A DNA stretch of 64,000 nucleotides from Gadus chalcogrammus (GCF_026213295.1 NC_079432.1:15186761-15250760), one strand, 5' to 3'; positions 35,040 through 47,449 are shown, counted from the first letter of the stretch. Program-made: numbers and translations. Notes: generated from the letters alone by a model not told the origin.

Positions 35040-35420
35040 CTCCCACTGTGGGAGAGGGGAAGGAAGAGAGAGGTTGGAGAGAGGAATGACGGGAGGAGAG
35101 ATGATAGGAGAGAGGGAAGAGAGAGCCGAGGAGAGAGAAGAGGAGGGATATTAGAATAACAGGAAAGCCTAGAGAGAGAAGAGAGAGAATGTGAGGAGAA
35201 GAGAGAATGGAGGAGAGATGATAGATAAGAGGATGAAACGAGGTAAGAAGAGAGAGAGGCAAAGAGTGGAGAAAGTGATGAGAGGAGAGAGAGAGGACCC
35301 CAGACCTGAGCGGAGGCAGATAAAGGAGAGGAACAGAAAGAAACGGAGGAGTACAAGAGGAAGTGAAAAGCCTGAGAAAGTGTGAAAAGCGTGGAGAGCG
35401 AGAGCTGATGTTCGAGAGTC
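35040..35420. repeat. Purine-rich GA-type low-complexity tract
   Basis: Irregular GAGAGAGG, GGAGAGATGATAG and AGAGAGAGG words over about 380 bp. The unit GGAGGAGAGATGATAGGA/TAAG occurs twice (about 35091 and 35211), a decayed tandem repeat. ORFs on both strands are compositional. Confidence 0.75.
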
Positions 35421-35744
35421 AAAGGGGAGCCTCCGCGCACACACACCCATTCATCACCTCGGATCAGAGTCTAACCAGGGAGGGCTAAAAATAACAACCT
35501 TGTCAGCGCTGGCCCGACATACAGCTCACACAGGGTCTGGCAACGCGCGCCCACAGCCGCCAAGAGTCCCACACGTCCACCCGACCCACCCGGGCCCCGC
35601 CGGAGCGGCGGCAGGTTCGCTGTTTAGAGTCAAGTCATCGCACAAGAACAACACAACGTGAACTCTGCATTCAACCCACGACCGGCAGCACTAGGACCAA
35701 ACGAGAGGAACCAGGCTGCAGAGCCCAGAGACCAGCCCCTGGTC
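35421..35744. other. Unannotated GC-rich sequence
   Basis: CpG-containing sequence, no gene recognised. Confidence 0.5.
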
Positions 35745-35900
35745 TACTGCCGGTGCCTTGCTCAAGGGCTCAGGTGTGTGAGGAAATGCATTTTAACACG
35801 GGGAGAACATAGAACCTCCACACACAGAGAGGTGGGAGCTGGGCGTGAACCCGGGACCCTCCTGTTGTCAGGCAGCAGGTCTCCCTGCGCCCCCCCCCTC
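35745..35900. repeat. Fragment of a second fish interspersed repeat
   Basis: TGCCTTGCTCAAGGGCTCAG is followed about 60 bp later by GGCGTGAACCCGGGACCCTC, CTGTTGTCAGGCAGCAG and CCCTGCGCC. From general knowledge, the pair CTTGCTCAAGGGCAC and GAACCCGGGACCTTC...GAGGC...CTGCGCC marks a widespread fish repeat. A CTTGCCCAAGGGG trace also occurs at 41870. Confidence 0.5.
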
Positions 35901-36252
35901 CACACCCAGCGCATTTAGATTCCCTCCGACACACGGCGCGTGGCTCTGCGTGTTCGTCTACCTGTTCTATATTCACTAAACTGCGCGCCCTACTGAGCAG
36001 ACAGGGAGATAATGACTGTCAGGTGGTGAGACCGTACCATCGCCCCCCCCGGGCTGCAAAACCATTAGCAAAACAAAGTGGAAATCTCAAGTCCTGACCT
36101 TTCTCACGACAAACTCCAAACTCGAAAGCCGACGAAGTTGAAACTTGAAAGCAAAGCACTTTAACGCATTTTGATCCACGTCCATGTATTCTCTGTTCCT
36201 CAAACCATTGGTATATCTCTGGGCTTTAAACCGTTGAAGTACGGTGACAAGC
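35901..36252. other. Unannotated sequence
   Basis: No repeat or gene is recognised. Confidence 0.5.
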
Positions 36253-36460
36253 GCATGGGGGGGGGGGGAGGTGTTGTGATAAGAATGCTCGGGACTTCAG
36301 AAGCTGCGAGGCAGATAGCGGGGCTTAAAGACAATGGCGGTGGTGGTGGGGGTCCGGAGGGGGAGAGGAGGGGGGAGGAGGAGGGGTGGAGTCAGCGAGA
36401 TAAGGTTATCACCCCCTAGCTGTCCCCCCCCTGCCCCCTCCCCCCTCCCCCCTCCAGAGG
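36253..36460. repeat. G-run region followed by C-run region
   Basis: G-runs at 36253-36269 and 36340-36390 (GGAGGGGGAGAGGAGGGGGG and related) are followed by a C-rich stretch at 36423-36457 (CCCCCCTCCCCCCTCC). The two halves are roughly complementary, so each strand has both quadruplex potential and hairpin potential. Confidence 0.8.
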
Positions 36461-36541
36461 GGAATTAAGAGGAGAGAGGGTCTAAAGCCGGGATGAAGGT
36501 TTCTGTACTTAAATACCCCTCACAGCAGGGTGCCGAGGAGG
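36461..36541. other. Unannotated sequence
   Basis: A short unique stretch. Confidence 0.5.
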
Positions 36542-36553
36542 CTGTGTGTGTGT

Positions 36554-36624
<71 letters not shown>
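36542..36624. repeat. (GT)n microsatellite
   Basis: GT tract with two GC substitutions near its start. A decayed GT-rich region links it to the next tract. Confidence 0.95.
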
Positions 36625-36625
<1 letters not shown>

Positions 36626-36742
36626 ATGCGTATGTGTCTTTGTGTGTTTGTGTGTGTTTGTGTGTGCATGTGATTTTGTGTATGTGTCAGGGCACGGTGC
36701 TTGTGTCCGTGTGCGCCTGTGTATGTGTGAATGCATCTCTTG

Positions 36743-36807
36743 TGAGTGTGTGTGTGTGTGCGTGTGTGTGTATGTGTGTGTGTGTGTGTGTGCGTGTGTG
36801 AGTGTGC

Positions 36808-36887
<80 letters not shown>
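36743..36887. repeat. (GT)n microsatellite, about 145 bp
   Basis: GT tract with C and A interruptions in its first half and a pure second half. Confidence 0.95.
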
Positions 36888-36889
<2 letters not shown>

Positions 36890-37497
36890 ATCTCTATAAG
36901 TGTGAAATCCGAAGTGTTTCTTAGTGCCTGTACCAACGTGTGTCTGCGTGTTGGTGCTTACACCAGTTTGTATACGAGTGTGCGTGGCGGGATGAGAGAG
37001 CTTACCCAGGGGATAGGCAGAGGGGTGCGGGTGGGGAGAGGGGAGCAACGGCGGCGTCAGTACCGGCCCCCGTCGCGAGGCGATGGGCGTCTGTCCGCGG
37101 GGTGGCAGTCGTCCTCTTAAAGAACAATGAACTCAGCACAAAAAGGACACTTTAAAGCTCCCCTGCTTTTCTTAGCTTTTTTTTTAAAAAACCTCTCCGC
37201 CGGCTTCTGCTTGAAGCCGCGGATGGAGCGCCCCGCTGTAGCTGCTATTAGTAGTAGAGAGAGGAGACAGGGGAGCGGACTGCAGACTCCCTCTGAGGCC
37301 GTAGGAGACATTCACACAGAGGCGGAGGCAGGCCGCCAGGAGGAGATAGGAGCCAGCAGGTAGGAGACAGGAGGTAGGACGCTTCAAAGGCCCTGGAGCA
37401 CTCACAGAGGTGTCACAAAGTGTGAATATATTTTTTAAAAAGTTGCTCCACCTTGGGACCGTCACTCTGGAATGGTGGCGACTGTTACCAAGGTAAC
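36888..37497. other. Unannotated sequence
   Basis: Contains a T-run at about 37178-37190 and purine-rich patches near 37255-37370. Small ORFs on both strands are unsupported. Confidence 0.5.
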
Positions 37498-37519
37498 TGT
37501 GTGTGCGGGTGTGTGTGCT

Positions 37520-37613
<94 letters not shown>

Positions 37614-37633
37614 TGTGTGTCTGTGTGTGTATG
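37498..37633. repeat. (GT)n microsatellite
   Basis: Nearly pure GT tract with CT breaks near its right end. Confidence 0.96.
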
Positions 37634-37734
37634 TTCCTGTGCATGTGTCTAAAGATGAGGTATGTGTTACTGCGAGTGTGTAGCTCTGTGTATTTATTAT
37701 TTTCAGTGTGTACGTGTGTATGCATCCGCGTGTG

Positions 37735-39217
<1,483 letters not shown>

Positions 39218-39307
39218 ACACGCACGCACACACACACGCACGCACGCACACACATATACGCAGCCACACGCACTCAAGCACAAATACACACACTCGCAAA
39301 CACACAT

Positions 39308-39341
<34 letters not shown>

Positions 39342-39395
39342 GAACACATACAAACAAACACACACACACACACACATGCACACACACTCACACCA
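39218..39395. repeat. Interrupted (CA)n repeat
   Basis: CA runs with CGCA, TATACG and AAGA interruptions over about 178 bp. Confidence 0.9.
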
Positions 39396-39599
39396 GGAAG
39401 CAAATAGGGTTGTGTGCTTTATTGTTTTATTTAGACGCTCCGGCTCTGATCCAAGGTTGTGTCTGCCCTCGCTGCGAATAACAAGGCCTGCTGGCCGGGG
39501 AGATTTTCATATTATTATTCATATCATATTGGTATTATGTACACAGCGCGCTGCAGAGGAAGTCGTCTGGTGGCGAAGGCAGGAATGTAAAGGTAAATC

Positions 39600-39668
39600 G
39601 CTTTTCAAGTGGGGAATTGAACCCAGCCCCTCTCAGCTGGGAATCAAGCTACAGAGCCACCGAATACT
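39600..39668 (-). repeat. Fragment of dispersed repeat family 1 with box-B-like word
   Basis: GGGGAATTGAACCCAGCCCC then TCTCAGCTGGGAATCAAGCT match the 3' part of family 1. On the minus strand GGGTTCAATTCCC looks like a polymerase III box B, but no complete tRNA fold was recognised. Confidence 0.5.
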
Positions 39669-39807
39669 TTCTGTATACTTTCTCCTTGTTTTCTCTCATT
39701 CCTATCTCGTTTTATATCAAACAGCGGAGTAATCAATTACTATCAACAGTGGATCCGTCAATGTTGCAGTGAAGTACTGGAGAAGTGAACTTTATAATAA
39801 TAACAAC

Positions 39808-39811
<4 letters not shown>
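39669..39811. other. Unannotated sequence
   Basis: A short unique stretch next to the poly-G run. Confidence 0.5.

Positions 39812-39859
<48 letters not shown>
39812..39859 (+). repeat. Poly-G run of 48 bases
   Basis: An uninterrupted run of 48 G. Such long G homopolymers are rare in vertebrate genomes and are often inaccurately sequenced, so the length should be doubted. Confidence 0.97.
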
Positions 39860-39862
<3 letters not shown>

Positions 39863-39933
39863 CTAAACAAGAAGTAATATCCGCCAGCCTAGACTAGACA
39901 CCAATAATGCACCAATAATAATTTCCTTGTAGA

Positions 39934-39959
39934 TGTGTGTGTGTGTGTGTGTGTGTGTG
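39934..39959. repeat. Short (GT)n microsatellite
   Basis: A 26-bp GT tract. Confidence 0.95.
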
Positions 39960-41404
39960 CGCTTGCACAAATGCATTGTTGTGTGCTTGGGGTTTGGGGG
40001 AGGGAGGGGGCTGAAGTATGGCAGGTGCATCACTCATATTCAAAGACTTTCAACACTGTGGCTTTATACTCGTTATTGCATACTGTCCATTACGTCCACT
40101 GTCAATAACGTTTACATTTACAATCTGGATTCACCTTCATTTCGGAGGAGCCGGTAGAGAAGCCATCTTGCTCTAGGTTGCCTTCAGGCAAAGTGCGGAC
40201 ATAAGTATTTTAAAAGGTTCGATCCGGGGCTGGTAACATTATCGTGAGAAGATGTTTGAGTCAATATGTTTTACTCTTTGGGCCGTGAACATAACAAACT
40301 GCGATTATTAGAGCCGTTGTTACATTTGGCCCGCTGAATAGAGAACTATATGTCATCATTTGAGCTATGATTAAAGTTAAAAGTTTGAGACCCTACAGAC
40401 AAAACCTTCAGCGAGTTCGAAACAAATTCCAAAATAATTGTCTCCATCACAAGCTTGACTGGGCAAACACATCACATCTATGAGCATGTTTTACTCAACT
40501 ATACACCCTGATTCACGCATCTAGCTCATCTGCATCGCCTTTTATCTATTTATATTCACAAATATCTTTGTTGAGGGTTCTCGGTGATGATCCGAGAAGC
40601 TCCCGGGACTTCAAAGCCAGACAGAGGAGCAGGAGGAGGAGAGAGCGAGAGCAGACAAGGACAAATGAGTTAAAACCAGACAAAGAGGCGCGAGCGGCTA
40701 ACACGTGGAGCGCCATATGCAAATCCACCAGCCGCTTCTCGGCGCGATCAAAGAAGGATCCGCGGGTCGAGATTGACGAGCTGTCACCGGGCTGAGCGGT
40801 GCACGCGGCCGGATGACTCGGCTTTAATTAGCGAAGGACCGCGGCACACCCAAACACCCAACACCGTATGCATACTCATCCGCCGCCTGCCGTTGGTAGT
40901 CAGCCGGCATTCCTCCGCTCCCTGCCTACCTCATCCTCCCCTCCTTTAGTTCAAGTGTCGTCAGAAGAACACCGCGTGTGCATCATGTCACATAACGAAG
41001 GTCCGCCACGTTCATTAAATAATTGGCCGGTTTTATATACATTCTTCAGAAATACTTGCATGAGAGAAGATGGAAAGGGGGCATGGACTCACGCTCATCC
41101 TCACGTGCACACATGAACAGTCGTGGGGCACGCGAAGCCGGGACAGTGAACGTGCCGTCAAATCAGCAATGCCGGCAAATCAGGGTCAAATCAGAGTGTT
41201 GTCCTCTGAAACGGCCTTCCTGGCAGTTAACGCCAATGTTTTTATTCCTCCGGGGGGCTTGACGGAGTATGAGTGGTATTCACCGCCACTCCTTACATGG
41301 CTCCACCTTTAGTCGTAATAAAGCTCATCCAACATCATCCTAATTCAGTTCTTGCCGGATATCCTGCAGCCTGCCCATCCATTACACCCTAGACTAGGTT
41401 TTAC
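39960..41404. other. Unannotated sequence, possible regulatory block
   Basis: No gene is recognised; the ORF at 40568-40795 is basic and unfamiliar. The stretch at about 40700-40870 contains the octamer ATGCAAAT (a POU-factor site) in CCATATGCAAATCCACC and TTTAATTAGC (a homeodomain-type site), in unique, fairly GC-rich sequence. This is a weak hint of a conserved enhancer. Confidence 0.35.
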
Positions 41405-41574
<170 letters not shown>

Positions 41575-41819
41575 AAAAACATGTCTGATGATAATAATAT
41601 GGCTTCATGTCCTTGTGGAGACAATCTAGGTTACAAAACAGAGACAAAAACACACACACGCACACACACGCACAACCACAATCTATTCATAGTACACCCC
41701 TCCTCCCCCAACATACACATTACTTATTCATCAATGTGTTTATTTATAGCGCTGCACGTGCATGTTTATGTATTTATTTCCCTCCATGAGATATGTGGCG
41801 CTCTATAAATCCAGACAGA
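41575..41819. other. Unannotated sequence with a short CA run
   Basis: A small CA run lies at about 41649-41672. GGCGCTCTATAAAT at 41795 resembles an L2-type tail (GCGCTATATAAAT), but too little is left to call. Confidence 0.45.
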
Positions 41820-41960
41820 AAGCAGGAACATTCTGTCCCTTTAGGCCAGAAGCACTCGTTGGTGAGACGTCTTGCCCAAGGGGACCCCGGCAGTCGGCTT
41901 CCCTGTAAGACGGGCCGTCTACTAAGTGTGCCAAGACCCCAAAAAAAGGCTTCTTGCTCA
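41820..41960. repeat. Possible fragment of a second fish interspersed repeat
   Basis: CTTGCCCAAGGGG near 41870, followed by CCTGTAAGACGGGCCGTC, resembles the CTTGCTCAAGGGC type of repeat seen near 35757. Evidence is limited to these short words. Confidence 0.35.
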
Positions 41961-43274
41961 TTCTCCCCCTCCCCTCTCCCTCCTCCCCCCACGCTGATTT
42001 CACCGTCTTCTGAACATGCGGGGAACAGCGGCCGCGAGCTAACGGTTAGCGCTCAGAGAGAGAGGAGAGTGTGTCTGATGAACACTGCTTGCCCCAGGCG
42101 CGTTGAGGCGAGGGAGGCTGCGGCCCCCTCGGGGGAACCCGCCTGGACACGGCGGTGGTCTTGTCTGGTGGTCTCGTCCCTGCAGACGTAAGAAGCTGGG
42201 CCTGTTCCTGTTCCTGTTCCTGCGGGTAAACTTTAGAAGTTCAGAACTCATTTTCTGGGATGTTCTAGAATGTCGAATGACAAGTGTTCGAGAGCCTGGG
42301 GTTTTGGTCTGGGGGTGGTATGGAACATTTGGCAACAACAAACAATTTGGCCTAATCACGCAATTGTATGACATATATATAACGTATCCTTGTCCTAATG
42401 TGTGAGACTTTTTTGCTAATTGTGCCTGGTGAGAAACCACCAGAGTAGAGGATGCTCTGGCTGAGTTTTGAAGTTCACCTGCCTGAGGTTTCAAGTGAAT
42501 GTAAAGTAATTAAAAAACGTGTTTTAATCCCTCCCCTGTGTTGGGCTACCCAGCCCTGAACCTCTCCTCGCCTGAAGACAGGCTGCTTTTAGTGGGCATG
42601 CCCGTCCAAGTGTTTGGAGTGGATGATCGTGCAGGCAGAGAGGCCGACAAGCAGGTTGACAGAAAGGCAGATGGCAAGAGAGGCCGACGGGTGCAGACAG
42701 GCAGTAAGACAGATATTCGAAGTGTTCCCTGTGCAGATGTGCAACTCGCACAGACAAACACACACATGCACTGATTTACACTCATTAGTAAAGTCTCCTC
42801 TCTAGCCAGTCTCTGAAATGGGAAATTATTGTTACACTGTCAACGATTTGTTTTTAAAACAGAACAAATGAGTCGGAATTCGATTTTATCGTTCTTCAAA
42901 TCCACTTATATCACCTTGGCTCAAGCATACTAATAAATAGCATTCACTTTTTACCTTGTGTGTTTCAAATGTGAGGCAGCAATTTCCCAACAAATGAGGC
43001 TGCTGGGAACTTGAGCTGGTGTAATTGAGTTTATTCTCAATACCTCACTAATAAGAAATCATTAGTTTCCTCCAGACATGCTGATATATTCAAGGTATCC
43101 TTAATACCTTTTCTGAACCTAATTGATTTAATTGTGTTAAAGTGATCTAATTATTTACCTTATTGAGTTTACATAATGCAGAGATTAAAAGGCCAAACCT
43201 ATTTGAAAGTACAATTTATTCATTCACATAGCTTGTATTTGATGTTCTCCTATGCTTATATTATGTATGTGGTA

Positions 43275-43279
<5 letters not shown>
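41961..43279. other. Unannotated sequence
   Basis: About 1.3 kb of single-copy sequence. The part at 42890-43180 is AT-rich with many TAAT/ATTA words and few repeats, so it might hold conserved non-coding sequence. No gene is recognised. Confidence 0.45.
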
Positions 43280-43351
<72 letters not shown>

Positions 43352-43453
43352 CTGTGAGTGAGTGAGTGAGTGAGTGAGTGAGTGAGTGAGTGAGTGAGTG
43401 AGTGAGTGAGTGAGTGAGTGAGTGAGTGAGTGAGTGAGTGAGTGAGTGAGTGA

Positions 43454-43488
<35 letters not shown>

Positions 43489-43499
43489 TGTGTGTGTGT
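43280..43499. repeat. (GT)n-(GAGT)n-(GT)n compound array
   Basis: GT (43280-43350), then about 26 units of GAGT (43355-43459), then GT again (43459-43499). The GAGT block sits inside a GT tract, consistent with one T-to-A change being copied during expansion. Confidence 0.97.
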
Positions 43500-43676
43500 C
43501 TTTGGTATTCATATCTTCAACCTTGTTTATTATATCCTCGAAATATTATGTATTTTAAAGTGCATGAATATTTTCAACCAGCATTGGAGTAAAAAGAAGG
43601 TTGTTTAAAATCGTAGAGTAGGTTGAACCTTTTTAATGATCCTTGCCCAAAATAACTTCATAATAGTAGCACTGAT
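43500..43676. other. Unannotated AT-rich sequence
   Basis: Nothing is recognised. Confidence 0.5.
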
Positions 43677-43678
43677 AC

Positions 43679-43733
<55 letters not shown>
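43677..43733. repeat. (TAA)n trinucleotide repeat
   Basis: About 19 perfect TAA/ATA units. Confidence 0.97.
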
Positions 43734-43734
<1 letters not shown>

Positions 43735-44302
43735 TCCCTTTTCGCTGCATTTTAGGTGTGAGAAGTAATGAACACAAAATGCTTCGTTAATTGGTTTGTG
43801 AATACAATACATTATATTATGTATATATATATAAACACACAAGCACACATACATATATATTTTGTTTAGATATAGATGGAATACAATACACTGATGGAGT
43901 AAAACTAGTATAATGTTCAATTTACATTTGTCAAGATAGTGACATCCCGTCTGTGTGACACCACTACATGTGAGGTCGCAACATAATGTATTCATTAAAT
44001 GGAGGATATGGTAGAGTCACTACGCGATGTGTGTGATGTCTTGTAAAGTGCACGCCTGATGTGTTCGTGTGAGGGACATGTCTGAGATACTGTTTGGTTT
44101 CGCACCACAACAGCTGAGCACATTCATAAAGTAAGGTGGTTGAGGGGATGGGTTGTCAACACAAGAATATGAACGAGGTTCTCCTTTTACACTATACCCT
44201 TCCCCCTTCTCCGATATCTAATATTTACTCTGACCCAGAACAAGCATGATTTGATTCTCTGTCTCGCTCGCTCTCCCCCGGTAAACAATGGGCGGTGGTA
44301 GA
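43734..44302. other. Unannotated sequence
   Basis: A short TA/CA run lies at about 43820-43860. No gene is seen. Confidence 0.5.
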
Positions 44303-44390
44303 GCTCTCTCTCTCTGTCTCTCTCCCTCTCTCTGTCTCTCTCCCTCTCTCTCTCTCTCTCCCTCTCTCTCTTTCCCCCTTGCTCTCTCTT

Positions 44391-44464
<74 letters not shown>

Positions 44465-44534
44465 CCTGTCTCTCTCTCCCTCTCTCTCTTTCCCCCTTGC
44501 TCTCTCTTGCTCTCTCTCTCTCGCTCTCTCTCTC
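44303..44534. repeat. TC-rich repeat with an internal duplication
   Basis: A TC tract in which CTTTCCCCCTTGCTCTCTCT occurs twice, about 118 bp apart (near 44369 and 44487), flanking the pure TC core. Ser-Leu and Arg-Glu ORFs across it are artefacts. Confidence 0.93.
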
Positions 44535-44959
44535 ATTAAGATGAATGTGTTGTGTGCTGAACAGAGAGAGGTACAGTAGGAGTACGGGAGGATCTGAGAA
44601 AGCACTTGGCTTGTTCCAATTGGCTGGCTTAGTTTGGTTCCTCACTCTCCATGACCGTAAGCGAATTCCTCTATGCTTGGCCTTTCAAAGTTTATTCTAC
44701 AACATTCTGATACCAGCCAAGACTGGAAGTGGAGTCCTTCAGAAATTGTAGTTGCTAATACCGTCTGTTTGTTTAGTAGCCTTTTAAATATGAACTTCTC
44801 AGGGACAGATGCAAGGAGAAAACAGGCGCATATTTGATATATTCGATATCAGCCAAAAAAACATATTTAATGCAAAATTATGACAACTAGACACCAGTCA
44901 TAGCATCTTGAGGAAGTAACTAACCTCAAAGCAGAATGAATTTACTATTCTGTCATTTG
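44535..44959. other. Unannotated sequence
   Basis: Nothing is recognised. Confidence 0.5.
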
Positions 44960-45140
44960 TAACCCTTCACCAGCGGATGTTTTTATCCAAAGCGACTCAA
45001 CCTGAATTCAGATACATCTCCCCAAGGAGCAGGTAGCGGTCATGGGGCATCTTACTCCAGGAGGCCTACTGGTCGTTCATTGGGGTTTGAGCCCACAAAC
45101 GTTCACCCTACAGCTGCTCGACGATCCTAGCCCACTTTAA
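44960..45140 (+). repeat. Most complete copy of dispersed repeat family 1
   Basis: In order: GGATGTTTTTATCCAAAGCG, ACTCAACCTGAATTCAGATA, CCCCAAGGAGCAGGTAGCGG, GGGCATCTTACTCCAGGAGG, CCTACTGG and GGGGTTTGAGCCCACAAACG. This matches the consensus I know from many teleosts and anchors the other fragments in the window. Confidence 0.7.
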
Positions 45141-45420
<280 letters not shown>

Positions 45421-45428
45421 GTTTGTGG

Positions 45429-45467
45429 CGGGGGGAGGGGGGGGGGGGGGGGGGGGGGGGTGGGGGG
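45429..45467 (+). repeat. Poly-G run, 24 uninterrupted bases
   Basis: G-run 45437-45460 with shorter G-runs on both sides. Quadruplex-prone and error-prone in sequencing. Confidence 0.95.
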
Positions 45468-46111
45468 CGTCTAGCCTGTTTTACCCCTGACCAGGTGTTC
45501 AATGGTGGGATGGGACTTGCTGTGGCACGGCCCGTCCCGAGGACCAGCAATAACAGGAATGAATACAAAACAATCTTCACGTTGTCCTTCACAAAATGTA
45601 AATGTTATTTAAACCAATTGTATGTTTTTGCGTCGTTACCTTTGTTTATAGGTGTGTCAATGAAGTTTGATTGATTTAATTTATTGTGATCTGCTTGAAT
45701 GTGACGGCACTAAGGTCCAATGGCTCCCTGCCCGCCCTCTCTGGCCCCCTGACAACAGATAAGCTTTTAGGCAGCAGCTCTCCTGGGAAGCGTTTGGCCT
45801 GTTTGTTAGTATTAGCATCCAGCGCTAGCTCATGCCATTAGCATCCTGCACTAATTAGGCGCTACAGATTAGTCGCTGAGTCACCGCAGCATGGACAAGG
45901 TGTTTCAGGATTGCACGGATCTTTAGATTTCTTTCTTGGCAAGGAGATGAAAATGAATTTGCTTCATGGCTCAGAATACATTTATATATCCTGCTTAGTT
46001 ATTTAAACACATGCTCTGTGATTCATCGACAAATGTATAATGTTGCTAACATCGTGGCAGATTAAACCATGACTTCAGGTTTGAAGGGTACCAATTATTG
46101 TAATAATTAGT
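45468..46111. other. Unannotated sequence, possible conserved block
   Basis: No gene is recognised. The part at 45750-45900 has several TTAGCATCC / CATTAGCATCC / CTAATTAGG words in unique sequence, which could be either decayed repeat or regulatory sites. Confidence 0.4.
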
Positions 46112-46148
46112 CAAACATTCACACAGCTTTAAATTGTGTGAATGTTTG
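46112..46148. repeat. Inverted repeat, 14-bp arms
   Basis: CAAACATTCACACA at 46112-46125 pairs perfectly with 46135-46148. A weaker outer match (AAGGGTACC near 46085 with GGTACCTT near 46152) suggests the core of a small decayed inverted-repeat element. Confidence 0.85.
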
Positions 46149-46289
46149 TATCGGTACCTTTTGGGTACTTAAGTACCTATTCTTTATAGAAAATGACTAT
46201 TTATTGAAGTCCTATTGGCATGTTTATTAATGATGAATGATTAATTAATAATGATTATTACTATATGATAATTGAAGGCTGCAGGACCA
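46149..46289. other. Unannotated AT-rich sequence
   Basis: Nothing is recognised. Confidence 0.5.
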
Positions 46290-46480
46290 ACAGGGTGGGA
46301 CAGTGTAGTGGTCAGGGGGTTCAACCCCCAGCCAAAATGTTCTGGGTAATAGGTCCTGTCCGTTTGTAATCGATTTAAGGACCATGGACAGCAGCCAAGG
46401 CTGTCAGAGAACCAGGGAAGCACTTTGGAGCCTTTCCACAGAGAATAACGCTTACAGTTAGGCTGCGCCCTCATCTCGTC
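46290..46480 (+). mobile_element. Possible tRNA-derived SINE fragment
   Basis: CAGTGTAGTGGTCAGGGGGT followed by TCAACCCCCAGCC has tRNA-like box A and box B character in a compressed head. It is followed by a body with GTTCTGGGTAATAGGTCCTG and GAAGCACTTTGGAGCCTTTC. The layout fits a decayed SINE, but no second copy is in the window. Confidence 0.4.
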
Positions 46481-46694
46481 TGCCTCCCATCGTGATCGGA
46501 GCGTCAGGGGAGCTCAGACGCGCAAACAACACGCTAAAAACACACTAATGATCGCCGCCACCCCACACTCGCACTTGAAGCCAGCCAGCCCTTGGGGACA
46601 GATGAAACACACCACATGCTAAATACACGCCAAGGGAGGCGGAGCGGTCGAGGAGGTTTCTGACGTACGCCAACGGACGCCGTTCTTTGTGCCG
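46481..46694. other. Unannotated sequence
   Basis: Mixed, CpG-containing sequence without a gene. Confidence 0.5.
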
Positions 46695-46722
46695 ACGACC
46701 CGTAATCGTGGTTACGGGTCGT
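46695..46722. repeat. Inverted repeat, 11-bp arms
   Basis: ACGACCCGTAA at 46695-46705 pairs with 46712-46722 across a 6-nt loop. Confidence 0.9.
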
Positions 46723-47138
46723 AACTGCCTAAAAATTATAGCGGGCAAAACGGCGGCAAACTTTCGCCTGCGCGCCGAAGACAGGGGAGCAACAAGAGCA
46801 GAGGAGAGGGGAGAATAATTGAAGAGCAGAAGAAGAAGAGGAAGAGGAGGGGATAGTTTCCTGAGGGTCACGGGGAGCGGGGGAAATCTATCAGTTTGTT
46901 GTCATGGCGACGTGCGCCCTCGCCGTACGCCCGCGACCGACGGAAGACCCCGGTAATGCGATACACACCTCGCCCCAGAGTCCAAACTAATCTCCCCGCA
47001 AGCCGCATCCAGGGCCGGCTGGCGGCGGGAAAAACATCCGTCCCACGCGCCCACCAGAATACCAAGAATACCCAATTATCGTTTTCCTGCATTCCCTCAA
47101 GCAATGCATTGTTGTGTCCGATTATCCATCATTGCTAT
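46723..47138. other. Unannotated sequence
   Basis: A purine-rich patch at 46785-46860 is followed by GC-rich unique sequence. Opposite-strand ORFs (46868-47104 minus, 46896-47288 plus) are not recognised. Confidence 0.5.
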
Positions 47139-47231
47139 CCGATGAGGGATGTTCAGCCCGGTTTCATGACTGCTTGTTCATCATCCGACGAACAAGCAAG
47201 TCATGAAACCGGGCTAAACATTCCTCATCAG
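47139..47231. repeat. Long imperfect hairpin, about 40-bp arms
   Basis: The left arm (47139-47179) contains AGCCCGGTTTCATGAC and TGCTTGTTC. The right arm (47190-47231) contains their complements GAACAAGCA and GTCATGAAACCGGGCT. The arms differ by about three mismatches and one single-base bulge around a 10-nt loop. It could be the core of a small inverted-repeat element or a transcribed hairpin. Confidence 0.88.
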
Positions 47232-47449
47232 ACAAGTTGTGATACCCGATATCAGATTCATGTCAGGTTTTCCTTTTTCACCCGATAGTTCAAGGGTCAC
47301 CCAACCTGTTCAAACCGTGACTTTGACCGTTTCCTTTCTAACCATCCCTGAAAGAAGGGATCCTTCTTCTGAGTTCCCTCTTCTGTGCCGGGAAAATCTT
47401 CCCTTTGAGATTGGGGTTCTTGTTGAGGATTGTATTAACAATCAGAGTC
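47232..47449. other. Unannotated sequence
   Basis: Nothing is recognised; it may include the decayed left end of the repeat that follows. Confidence 0.45.

Noticed and set aside
35421..35744. CpG-island promoter
   Set aside because: Moderately CpG-rich, but short and without a core promoter or downstream exon.
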